Part shown: positions 1-5,924 of the stretch, piece after piece
Layout of the letters: each line of letters starts with the position of its first letter
Numbering within the stretch: position 1 is the first letter of the stretch
From: JACORV01 sp041484135
GTDB lineage: Bacteria > Gemmatimonadota > Gemmatimonadetes > Gemmatimonadales > JACORV01
Direction: 5' to 3'
Length of the DNA stretch: 5,924 nt
Assembly (NCBI GenBank): GCA_041484135.1
Contig: JBGPHD010000178.1
Coordinates: forward strand, 1 to 5,924
Position numbers and translations under genes: made by a program
Notes under the pieces: model-generated
Databases searched by the model: none
Seen by the model: only the letters and a program-made list of their open reading frames with translations
What the model was told of the DNA's origin: nothing

Positions 1-473
1 CAGTCCCGCATCACGAAGTCGGTCGCGTCCACCAGCAGCCTTCCCTGTTCCACCGCGACGAGGGGCAGGGCCGCCACGGTGCTGGGCGGGAACGACTCGG
101 CCACCGTGCGCGCGTTCGCCGTGCTCCCCGAACTCCGGTAGCTCCAGTTCTCGAAGATGACGAGGACCCGGCTCCCGGCGCGGTCGAAGCGGACCACCTG
201 CGCGGCGCCGTCCTCTCCGCGGTCGAGCCCGATCGGGTTGGAGCCGAGGCCGGTGGCGAGCGTGAAGAAGACGAGCGCGCGCGTCGAATCGCGCGGGAGC
301 TCGAGGTAGAGCTTGCCCTGCTCGCTGTCCAGGTAGACGGGGACGAAGCCGTCGCGCTTCTCGAACCGCGCGGTGGCGGTAGCGATGCTGGTGCCGACGG
401 CGGGCGTCTGCGCACAAACGGGGCCGGCCGAGAGGAGCATCGCGGCCGCGAGGACGAGAGTCGTGGTTCGCAT
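1..473 (-). CDS. Secreted zinc-dependent metalloprotease, DUF5118/DUF5117 type, N-terminal part (gene runs off the left edge)
   Basis: Start ATG at 473-471; 157 codons are visible and the frame is still open at base 1. Residues 1-21 form a Sec signal peptide: Arg2, a hydrophobic core and a likely cleavage after VCA (21), so the product is exported. The segment from about residue 37 (EKRDGFVPVYLD, then GKLYLELP at 53-60) looks like the short DUF5118 domain. TGLGSNPIGLDRG (74-86), VVRFDRAGSRVLVIFEN and LLVDATDFVMRD (146-157) match what I know of the DUF5117 opening. In this family a catalytic HExxH zinc site lies several hundred residues later, outside the window, so protease activity is inferred from family only. 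Members are usually around 800-900 residues. It lies 46 bp after kdpE on the same strand with no clear Shine-Dalgarno. A functional link to potassium uptake is not evident. Family call fairly sure; substrate unknown. Confidence 0.85.
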   Translation of the reverse strand, partial: MRTTTLVLAAAMLLSAGPVCAQTPAVGTSIATATARFEKRDGFVPVYLDSEQGKLYLELPRDSTRALVFFTLATGLGSNPIGLDRGEDGAAQVVRFDRAGSRVLVIFENWSYRSSGSTANARTVAESFPPSTVAALPLVAVEQGRLLVDATDFVMRD

Positions 474-494
474 GGCGCCAATAATGACACCATT

Positions 495-517
495 CGGCCC
501 CATATGCACGCGGGCCG
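495..517 (-). other. GC hairpin in the kdpE-protease gap, possible weak terminator
   Basis: In minus-strand RNA, CGGCCC (517-512) pairs perfectly with GGGCCG (500-495) around an 11-nt loop, starting 2 nt after the kdpE stop codon. The following bases (AATGGTGTCATTATT) hold only scattered T's, so this is not a classical intrinsic terminator. It could slow polymerase, protect the mRNA 3' end, or be chance in GC-rich DNA. The rest of the 474-519 gap holds only a short AT-rich patch (480-486) directly before the protease ATG. Confidence 0.25.
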
Positions 518-519
518 CA

Positions 520-1212
520 CTACTCGCGCAACCGGTACCCCACGCCCGGTTCGGTGGTGAGGTGCCTCGGCCGGGCTGGCTCGTCCTCGAGCTTGTGCCG
601 GAGCTGCCCCATGAGCACCCGGAGGTTATGCGCCGGCACGCCCGCGTGGCTTCCCCACACCGCCGCCAGCAGGTGCTTCTGGGTCAGCACCTTCCCGGCA
701 TGTCGCATCAGCTCGGCGAACAGCTTGTACTCCAGCGGCGTGAGGTGGACCTCCACGTCGCCGCGCCAGACCTGCCGACGCGCCAGGTCCACCTTGAGTA
801 CCCCGCACTCGACGGTCGGCGCGTCGCCGTCCTCGCCGGTCGCCACGCGACGGAGCGCCACGCGCATGCGCGCGAGGAGTTCGCCCGTGCCGAACGGTTT
901 GGTGAGGTAGTCATCGGCGCCGGCGTCGAGCGCGGCGACCTTGTCGCTCTCGCGCCCCCTCGCCGAGATGACGATGACGGGCGTGGCGGTCCATTCCCGC
1001 AGCCGTCGGGTCACGTCGATGCCGTCCCCGTCCGGGAGGCCGAGGTCGAGCAGGATGAGATCGGGGTTGTGGCTCGCCGCGAGCGTGACCCCCTCGCGGG
1101 CGGTGGGGGCCTCCACCAGCCGGTAGCCGTTGCCGTCCAGCGTGGCGCGGAGGAAGCGCCGCATCTGCGGCTCGTCCTCGATCAGCAGCACCAGCGGTCC
1201 GGCGACGCTCAT
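520..1212 (-). CDS. kdpE: KdpE, OmpR/PhoB-family response regulator of the kdp operon
   Basis: Cytoplasmic transcription factor that takes a phosphoryl group from KdpD and binds DNA at the kdp promoter. Its 230 residues match the family length. Receiver domain about 6-120: acidic pair E12-D13, phospho-acceptor D56 in LILLDLGLPDGDG, conserved S83 (VISARG) and K105 (LTKPF) are all present. C-terminal winged-helix DNA-binding domain about 133-229: LTPLEYKLFAELMRHAGKVL, the recognition helix around HNLRVLMGQLRHKLE and the terminal hairpin GVGYRLRE. The kdpD stop lies 12 bp upstream, so the two are surely cotranscribed. The only SD-like sequence is GGAG at 1231-1228, 15 nt before the ATG, which is too far to be typical; translation may depend on coupling to kdpD. 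An in-frame TAG just upstream rules out a longer start. The symbol rests on both sequence and position after kdpD; other OmpR-type regulators look alike, but the context is decisive. Confidence 0.95.
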   Translation of the reverse strand: MSVAGPLVLLIEDEPQMRRFLRATLDGNGYRLVEAPTAREGVTLAASHNPDLILLDLGLPDGDGIDVTRRLREWTATPVIVISARGRESDKVAALDAGADDYLTKPFGTGELLARMRVALRRVATGEDGDAPTVECGVLKVDLARRQVWRGDVEVHLTPLEYKLFAELMRHAGKVLTQKHLLAAVWGSHAGVPAHNLRVLMGQLRHKLEDEPARPRHLTTEPGVGYRLRE

Positions 1213-1224
1213 CGCCGGAAACTA

Positions 1225-3921
1225 TCACTCCGCGGCGGGCGTCGCCTCTTCCGTCTCCGTGACCGGCGGCGGGGTGCCGGTGGGCAGCGTGAACCGCACC
1301 GCGAGTCCGGCTCCCTCACGGTTCTCCGCCCAGATGCGCCCGCCGTGCGCCAGCACGATCCCTCGGCAGATCGTCAGGCCCAGGCCGATGCCACCCGCCG
1401 CCCGGCCATCCGCCACGTGATGGAACTTGTCGAAGATCCGCGCTTCTTCACCGGGCGGGACGCCGGGGCCGCGGTCGAGCACCGCGATCGTCACCGCCTG
1501 CTCGCCCGCGACCGCGGTGAGCTCGATGGGCGTGCCTGCGGGCGTGTACTTCGCCGCGTTCTCGAGCAGGTTCACCAGGACCTGTTCGATCAGCAGTCCA
1601 TCCATCGCCACCATGGGGAGGTCCGGAGGCAGGGACGTCGTGACCGGCCGCTCCTTGAGCCGCGCATCGAGGCGGATCAGCGCGACCCCCACCACCTCTT
1701 CGAGCGGCTGCCAATCGGGCTTCACCGCCAGCGAACCGCTCTCGAGGCGGATCATGTCCAGCAGGTTGCCGATGAGCCGGTTCATCCGGCTCGCCTCTTC
1801 CAGGATCGTGTCGAGCAATTCGGCGCGCGCGCCCGGCGACAGGTCGCCGGCCTCGCCCTTCAGGCTGCTCGCCGCGCCCGTGATCGCACCCAAGGGCGTG
1901 CGCAGGTCGTGCGAGAGCGAGCTGAGCAGCGACGTGCGCAGCCGCTCCGCCTCCATCTCGACCCGGCCCTCCGCGTTGCGTTCCGCCAGTTGCGCCCGCT
2001 CGATGGCGAGCGCCGTCTGGTTGGCGAGCGCGTCCAGCAGCTGGCGTGTGGTCGGGTGGTCGAACCGCCGTTCGTCCTTCGCGTACAGGCCCAACACGCC
2101 CACGACGCCGCCGGGCGCGGCCAGCGGCACGTAGAGACCGCGCGCGGCCGGCAGCGTATCGGTCGCGTGCCCCGCCGGCGTGCCGTGGTCCGCCACCCAC
2201 CTCGCGACGGACAGCTCCTTCTCGTCGAGGGGAGGCTCGCCCGGGTCCGCTGACGTCAAGGTGCCATCCGGAGCCCGGAGCAGGATCACGGCATCGGCAT
2301 CCAGCGTGCCGACGATGTGACGTCGGGCGGCGCGCGCGAGCGCCGTGGCCCCGCCCGCCGCGGCCAACGCGCGGCTCATCGCGTACAGCGCGCCGGTGCG
2401 GTGCTCGCGCTCGCGCGCCGCCTCCGCCTGATCGCGGATGCGCAAGGTGTACGCGCTGATGAGTAACGTGGTCGCGAGCATCACGCCGAACGTCGCGAAG
2501 TAGTTCACGTCCGAGACCGTGAATGTGAAGAGCGGCGGCACGAAGAAGAAGTCGAAGGCGGCGATGCTCAGCACCGACGCGACCACGGCCGGCCCGCGCC
2601 GGGCGCGCGCCGCCACCAGCACCGTTCCCACCAGGTACACCATCGCGGTGTCGGTGATGTTGAGGTGCCGGAAGACCAGCCAGTTGAGCGCCGTGCAGGC
2701 CGCCACCACCATCACGGCCCAGCCGTACTGCCCGGGGGCCACCGCCTCCCGCCGTCCGGCCCGGCGGGGCGCGTCCTCCGGCTCGTCCCCGGAGATCACG
2801 TAGACGTCGATGTCGCCGCTGCCGCGCACCAGTCCCTCGAGAAGCGAGCCGACGAGGAGGTCCCGCCACCGTGGGTGCGTGGGCTTGCCGACGATGATCC
2901 GCGTCACATTGTGACGGCGCGCGTACGCGAGGATCTCGTCCGTCGCCTTGAGCCCATAGAGCGTCACGATCAGCGCTCCCAGCTCCTCGGCGAGATGCAG
3001 GTTGGCGACCAGCGTGTCGCGGTCCCTGGCCGGCAGCCGCTCATGGCCCGGCGTCTCCACGTGCAGGGCGATCCACTCGCACCGGAGGCCGGCCGCCATG
3101 CGTCGCGCGGCCCGTACCAGTCGTGCGCTATGAGGGTTGTGGCCGACGCAGACCAGGATGCGGTCCCCGGCGGGCCAGGTGTCCCGGATGCCGTGTTCCC
3201 GCATGTAGCCGCGCATCTGCGCGTCCACCCGCTCGGCGGCACGGCGCAGTGCCAGCTCGCGCAGCGCGATCAGGTTCCCCTTCCGGAAGAAGCGCGCGAT
3301 GGCGCGGCGCGCCTGCTCGGGCACGTAGACCTTCCCGGCCTCGAGCCGCTGGAGGAGATCGTCGGGGGAGAGGTCGGCCACCTCGATCTGATCGGCGGCG
3401 TCGAGCACCGCGTCGGGCACCGTCTCGCGCACCTCGACGCCGGTGATGCGCGCCACCACGTCGTTGAGGCTCTCGAGATGCTGGACGTTGAGCGTGGTGT
3501 ACACGTCGATGCCGGCGTCGATCAGCTCCTCGACGTCCTGCCACCGCCGCACGTGCCGCGAACCAGGCGCGTTGGTGTGCGCCAGCTCGTCCACGAGCAA
3601 GAGTCCGGGTCGCCGGGCGAGCGCCGCGTCGAGATCGAACTCCTGGAGGCTCACTCCCCGGTACTCGAGGGTCCGACGAGGGAGGACCTCGAGTCCGTCG
3701 AGCAGCGCCATGGTCTCCTTGCGGCCGTGGGTCTCGACCACGCCGGCGAGGACGTCCACGCCCTCCGCCCGGCGCGCCCGCGCCTCCTCGAGCATCGCGT
3801 AGGTCTTGCCCACGCCGGGAGCGGCCCCGAAGAACACCTTGAGGCGGCCGCGTCCTGCCCGCGCCTCGTCGGCGCGTACCCGCGCGAGCAGGGCGTCAGG
3901 GTCGGGGCGCTCGTTGGTCAT
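1225..3921 (-). CDS. kdpD: KdpD, potassium-responsive sensor histidine kinase
   Basis: Inner-membrane sensor that phosphorylates KdpE; 898 residues from the ATG at 3921, the usual full length. Domain order: KdpD N-terminal domain about 8-220 with Walker A GAAPGVGKT (32-40, K39), ETHGRK, and LLLVDELAHTNAPGSRH (D111-E112); universal-stress-like domain about 255-380 (ILVCVGHNPHS, IIVGKP); four membrane helices (DUF4118) about 399-493, including FFFVPPLFTFTVSD; an Arg-rich stretch after TM4 (494-508); GAF-like domain about 512-645; HisKA with phospho-acceptor H671 in LSHDLRTPL; ATPase domain with N-box N784/N788, G1 DRGPGVP and G2 GGIGLGLT. All catalytic motifs are intact. The last 20 residues are a loose Pro/Thr/Glu tail. 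Start choice: MTNERPDPDALL aligns with the start of E. coli KdpD as I recall it, but a GTG at 3942 has a better-placed GGAG, and the frame stays open to a TTG at 3957. Confidence 0.96.
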   Translation of the reverse strand: MTNERPDPDALLARVRADEARAGRGRLKVFFGAAPGVGKTYAMLEEARARRAEGVDVLAGVVETHGRKETMALLDGLEVLPRRTLEYRGVSLQEFDLDAALARRPGLLLVDELAHTNAPGSRHVRRWQDVEELIDAGIDVYTTLNVQHLESLNDVVARITGVEVRETVPDAVLDAADQIEVADLSPDDLLQRLEAGKVYVPEQARRAIARFFRKGNLIALRELALRRAAERVDAQMRGYMREHGIRDTWPAGDRILVCVGHNPHSARLVRAARRMAAGLRCEWIALHVETPGHERLPARDRDTLVANLHLAEELGALIVTLYGLKATDEILAYARRHNVTRIIVGKPTHPRWRDLLVGSLLEGLVRGSGDIDVYVISGDEPEDAPRRAGRREAVAPGQYGWAVMVVAACTALNWLVFRHLNITDTAMVYLVGTVLVAARARRGPAVVASVLSIAAFDFFFVPPLFTFTVSDVNYFATFGVMLATTLLISAYTLRIRDQAEAAREREHRTGALYAMSRALAAAGGATALARAARRHIVGTLDADAVILLRAPDGTLTSADPGEPPLDEKELSVARWVADHGTPAGHATDTLPAARGLYVPLAAPGGVVGVLGLYAKDERRFDHPTTRQLLDALANQTALAIERAQLAERNAEGRVEMEAERLRTSLLSSLSHDLRTPLGAITGAASSLKGEAGDLSPGARAELLDTILEEASRMNRLIGNLLDMIRLESGSLAVKPDWQPLEEVVGVALIRLDARLKERPVTTSLPPDLPMVAMDGLLIEQVLVNLLENAAKYTPAGTPIELTAVAGEQAVTIAVLDRGPGVPPGEEARIFDKFHHVADGRAAGGIGLGLTICRGIVLAHGGRIWAENREGAGLAVRFTLPTGTPPPVTETEEATPAAE

Positions 3922-3949
3922 GATCGCATCATCGCGCGACACCCACCGG

Positions 3950-3953
3950 CTCC
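3950..3953 (-). promoter_or_regulatory. Candidate ribosome binding site for an upstream kdpD start
   Basis: GGAG on the minus strand ends 7 nt before the in-frame GTG at 3942-3940, which would add seven residues (MSRDDAI) to KdpD. The ATG at 3921 has no comparable SD-like motif. The spacing favours GTG; the protein N-terminal alignment favours ATG. Undecided. Confidence 0.45.
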
Positions 3954-3964
3954 ACAAGGACCGC

Positions 3965-5302
3965 CTAGAGCTTCACCAGGAGCGCGAGGTTCAGCCGGCT
4001 CTCCGAGCGGCGCAGGTCGGGCGTGAACCCGGGCACCAGGGAGCCCGGCGCGCCGGTGTTGCCACCGGGGGGTGTGACGCCGCCCGGGCCCGCGAAGTAC
4101 GGCACGCTGGCGTGGCGGTAGTCGTATTCCGCCCGCATGGTGATGAACTCGTCCGGCATGTAGTCGACGCCGAGCGAGACGTCCCAGGCCTTGAACTTGT
4201 CGCCCGCGTTGTAGGTGAAGTACGGCGTTCCCGAGAAGGCGGTCGCGCCGTTGATCGGCGGCATGAGGACGAGATACCGTCCCGGATTGGTCATCGCGCC
4301 GCCGCCGGCCGTGATCGCGACCCGGTCGCTCCGGAGCCAGAGCCGGTTGTAGAGCATGAAGCCCAGGAAGTTCTGCGCCGGCCCTCCCGAGCCGCCCGAG
4401 CAGCTCACGCCCGAGCCGCTCTCGCAGCCCGCGTCCACCGTCAGCGAGAAGGCGGCGCGCCGGATGGCCGCCGTGGGCCGGTCACGGTACTTCACCTCGA
4501 GGCTGTTGTCGGTGTGCACGCGCATGCGGTCCGGAAGACCAAGCCAGTCGTGGCCGTAGTAGTTGTTGGACAGGATCGAGAGGCTCCCGTTGGGGCGCCA
4601 CAGCACCTGAAGGCCGAGCCCGGGCGTGCCGTTGAACATCGCGTACGACTGCCAGCCGTTGATGATCCACGGCTCGATCTTCAGCTTGTCGCTCGGGAAG
4701 AACTGGATCCGGATGCCGTTGAAGAACCACGGCGTGTTGGACGACACGTACGAGGGCTGATAGGCCCAGTTGTCGTAGTTGTAGTAGCTGAACAGCCCGA
4801 CGTACGACATGAAGATGCCCGCGTCCACGTTGATCCCGTGCATCCGGTTGATGTGGATCCCGCCGTAGGCCTCCGAGACATAGCGATAGGCGTTGTCGAG
4901 CTGCCACTGGCCGCGGGCCGGACTCGCGTCGTTGCGCGGCGTCATGGTCGAGTACATGCCGAACTGCGTCATCACGCGCCCGCGCGCGACGCCGGCATGG
5001 AAGTCCCCGCCGATCCCCAGTTGCTGGACCTGCACCTCACCCGTCCGGCCACTCTCGGAGGTTCCCACCAGCGTGTGGTCCCGCGGGCGGTTGAAGTCCC
5101 CGATGTACGTCGCGTCGATCCGGAACTCACCCGTGAAGTAGCGGGAATCGAGCACCGAGGCGTGCTGGCGGCTGTTCCCGTTCAGCCACGTGAAGTCGGC
5201 GAACGCGAACGGCGCCGCCGGCGCCGGAGCCGTTCGCGTGGTGTCCTGCGCCGAGAGCAGCGCGGGAATGAGCAGGCCCGCGAACACCAGGCGTCCGATC
5301 AC
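3965..5302 (-). CDS. Outer-membrane beta-barrel porin (BBP2/OmpL-like), embedded in the kdp operon
   Basis: 445 residues, start GTG at 5302. Residues 1-18 are a signal peptide (LVFAGLLIPALLSA|Q). An Ala/Pro linker follows at 21-32, then a barrel-like body: many short alternating polar/aromatic strands with Asn/Gly/Asp turns, rich in Tyr, Trp and Phe (YYNYDNWAYQPSYV at 173-186, NTPWFFNGIRIQFF at 189-202, EPWIINGWQSY at 210-220), ending in a probable last strand SRLNLALLVKL. The SSNTPWFFNGIR...NGW layout resembles the putative beta-barrel porin-2 family (PF07642); that assignment is from memory. C293 and C301 flank a Gly/Ser loop and could form a disulfide. A Gly/Pro-rich segment (404-426) is a likely surface loop. 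It overlaps kdpC by 4 bp (GTGA) and has a perfect SD, so it is translated as part of the operon. Inferred role: passage of K+ or another small solute across the outer membrane. The C-terminal residue is Leu, not the Phe usual in proteobacterial barrels. Confidence 0.85.
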   Translation of the reverse strand: MIGRLVFAGLLIPALLSAQDTTRTAPAPAAPFAFADFTWLNGNSRQHASVLDSRYFTGEFRIDATYIGDFNRPRDHTLVGTSESGRTGEVQVQQLGIGGDFHAGVARGRVMTQFGMYSTMTPRNDASPARGQWQLDNAYRYVSEAYGGIHINRMHGINVDAGIFMSYVGLFSYYNYDNWAYQPSYVSSNTPWFFNGIRIQFFPSDKLKIEPWIINGWQSYAMFNGTPGLGLQVLWRPNGSLSILSNNYYGHDWLGLPDRMRVHTDNSLEVKYRDRPTAAIRRAAFSLTVDAGCESGSGVSCSGGSGGPAQNFLGFMLYNRLWLRSDRVAITAGGGAMTNPGRYLVLMPPINGATAFSGTPYFTYNAGDKFKAWDVSLGVDYMPDEFITMRAEYDYRHASVPYFAGPGGVTPPGGNTGAPGSLVPGFTPDLRRSESRLNLALLVKL

Positions 5303-5880
5303 TTCACACCTCCGAGACTGTCGAGTGCGAGGTTGAGCAGCAGCACGTTGACCCGCGCCTCGCCGAGCAGGCCGAAGGTGCGCGGTTCGGTATGACGCAC
5401 GACCAGGGCGCGGACATCCGCGACCGGGAGTCCCCGGACCCGCGCGACTCGCGCCGCCTGGTACTCCGCCGCCGCGGGGCTGATGTGGGGGTCGAGCCCG
5501 CTGCCGGAGGCCGTGACGAGATCCACGGGCACCGGCGCGAGGTTGCCGGGGTCGGCGATGCGCAGCGCCGTCACGCGGTCCCCAACCGCCTGGGCGAGCG
5601 CGGGATTCAGCGGCCCGTAGTTAGAGCCGCTGGACGCCGCCGCATTGTAGGCCGGCACCGTGGCCGACAGCCGGCCCCAGAAGTACCGGGTACTGGTGAA
5701 TGCCTGGCCGATCAGGCGGGAGCCGAGGACGCGCCCGTCCGGGGCCATCTCCAGGCTGCCGCCGGACTGCCGAGCGAAGACGACGGCCGCCACGCCGGTG
5801 ATGAGGGCCGGGTAGAGCACCCCGGTCACCACGGACAGAGCCACCAGGACGAGCAGCGCGGGACGCAGTTCCTTCAGCAT
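5299..5880 (-). CDS. kdpC: KdpC, K+-transporting ATPase subunit C
   Basis: Small single-span subunit of the KdpFABC pump; it is associated with high-affinity ATP use by KdpB and with complex assembly. 193 residues, normal for the family. One N-terminal membrane helix (about 7-35) is followed by a periplasmic domain with the family signatures: GSRLIGQAFTSTRYFWGR (53-70), AASSGSNYGPLNP (81-93), LVTASGSGLDPHISPAAA (121-138) and HTEPRTFGLLGEARVNVLLLNLALD (163-187). In the usual GRPSA motif the proline is replaced by Leu71 (GRLSA), a mild departure. Start ATG at 5880 is supported by an SD (AGGA, 7 nt spacing) straddling the kdpB stop. The gene lies 10 bp after kdpB, and its stop overlaps the porin start. 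Confidence 0.97.
   Translation of the reverse strand: MLKELRPALLVLVALSVVTGVLYPALITGVAAVVFARQSGGSLEMAPDGRVLGSRLIGQAFTSTRYFWGRLSATVPAYNAAASSGSNYGPLNPALAQAVGDRVTALRIADPGNLAPVPVDLVTASGSGLDPHISPAAAEYQAARVARVRGLPVADVRALVVRHTEPRTFGLLGEARVNVLLLNLALDSLGGVK
5309..5313 (-). promoter_or_regulatory. Strong ribosome binding site for the porin, inside kdpC
   Basis: GGAGG, formed by the Gly-Gly codons near the C-terminus of kdpC, lies 6 nt before the GTG at 5302. This decides the GTG start and is the best SD match in the window, which suggests the porin is translated efficiently in its own right as well as by coupling. Confidence 0.85.
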
Positions 5881-5886
5881 GGTCGG

Positions 5887-5892
5887 TTCCTC
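5887..5892 (-). promoter_or_regulatory. Ribosome binding site of kdpC
   Basis: GAGGAA on the minus strand overlaps the kdpB TGA; its AGGA core ends 7 nt before the kdpC ATG at 5880. It supports that start and close coupling of kdpB and kdpC translation. Confidence 0.75.
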
Positions 5893-5924
5893 ACACCAGC
5901 CCGACGGCGGTCAGCAGCAGGTCG
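5891..5924 (-). CDS. kdpB: KdpB, K+-transporting P-type ATPase, last 10 codons only
   Basis: The visible end reads DLLLTAVGLV then TGA (5893-5891). E. coli KdpB, as I recall it, ends in a near-identical DLLLTVCGLV, and kdpB directly precedes kdpC in essentially all kdp operons. The rest of the gene, with the catalytic aspartate and membrane helices, is beyond the right edge. The call rests on a 10-residue match plus position. Confidence 0.85.
   Translation of the reverse strand, partial: DLLLTAVGLV

Noticed and set aside
11..520. Minus-strand open frame of 169 codons at the left edge
   Set aside because: Its product is an Arg/Ser/Pro-rich low-complexity string. A different minus-strand frame in the same place gives a signal peptide and the DUF5118/DUF5117 motifs, so this one is the shadow.
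501..531. Possible sigma70-like promoter for the protease (TTGCGC at 531-526, CATATG at 506-501, minus strand)
   Set aside because: Each box matches only about three of six consensus positions, the spacing is 19 bp, and the -35 lies inside kdpE; not better than chance.
373..2253. Plus-strand open frame of 626 codons opposite the protease start, kdpE and the 3' part of kdpD
   Set aside because: It lies antisense to well-identified genes, its product is dominated by Arg, His, Gln, Val and Ala without any recognisable domain, and long antisense frames are expected in very GC-rich coding DNA.
1448..2869. Minus-strand open frame of 473 codons inside kdpD
   Set aside because: Out-of-frame reading of kdpD, rich in Arg, Gly and Ala; the kdpD frame carries all the conserved kinase and membrane motifs.
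2665..4026. Plus-strand open frame of 453 codons opposite kdpD
   Set aside because: It is a shadow of the kdpD reading frame; low-complexity His/Val/Asp/Arg composition and no start-site signal or domain.
3806..5395. Plus-strand open frame of 529 codons opposite the porin
   Set aside because: Antisense shadow of the porin and kdpD start; Arg/Val/His-rich sequence without hydrophobic core or motifs.
1..5924. Search for a new defence, mobile or RNA-based system
   Set aside because: The window is fully taken up by known operon genes; no direct-repeat array, transposase, recombination site or structured gap large enough to hold such a system was visible by eye.

Overview
The window is the 3' part of a potassium-import operon of the Kdp type, read entirely on the minus strand, followed by the 5' end of a secreted-protease gene. 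Order of transcription, right to left: kdpB (last 10 codons) - kdpC - outer-membrane beta-barrel porin - kdpD - kdpE - (46-bp gap) - first 157 codons of a DUF5117/DUF5118-type zinc metalloprotease. Coding density is near total. The gaps are 10 bp (kdpB/kdpC), a 4-bp overlap (kdpC/porin), about 43 bp or less (porin/kdpD, depending on the kdpD start), 12 bp (kdpD/kdpE) and 46 bp (kdpE/protease). No stretch over 300 bases lacks a gene. I see no tRNA, rRNA, CRISPR array, insertion sequence or large repeat.

Organism (inference): a very GC-rich, Gram-negative (two-membrane) bacterium. A beta-barrel protein with a signal peptide implies an outer membrane. The combination of high GC, a DUF5117 protease and a porin-containing kdp operon fits Gemmatimonadota best in my judgement, with Acidobacteriota or a GC-rich Bacteroidota relative as alternatives. 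Nothing in the window settles the phylum.

How the genes work together: KdpB (P-type ATPase subunit) and KdpC belong to the KdpFABC high-affinity K+ pump of the inner membrane, whose kdpA and most of kdpB lie beyond the right edge. KdpD (sensor kinase) and KdpE (OmpR-type response regulator) form the two-component system that normally switches the pump on when K+ is scarce. Between pump and sensor sits a porin gene that shares a GTGA stop/start overlap with kdpC and has a perfect GGAGG ribosome binding site inside kdpC. It is therefore built into the operon, and the simplest reading is an outer-membrane entry route for K+ made together with the inner-membrane pump. The operon promoter should lie upstream of kdpA, outside the window.

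The protease gene at the left edge starts after a small GC hairpin downstream of kdpE. It may be a separate transcription unit or a read-through passenger. The large plus-strand open frames opposite kdpE, kdpD and the porin are GC-rich shadows and are not annotated.
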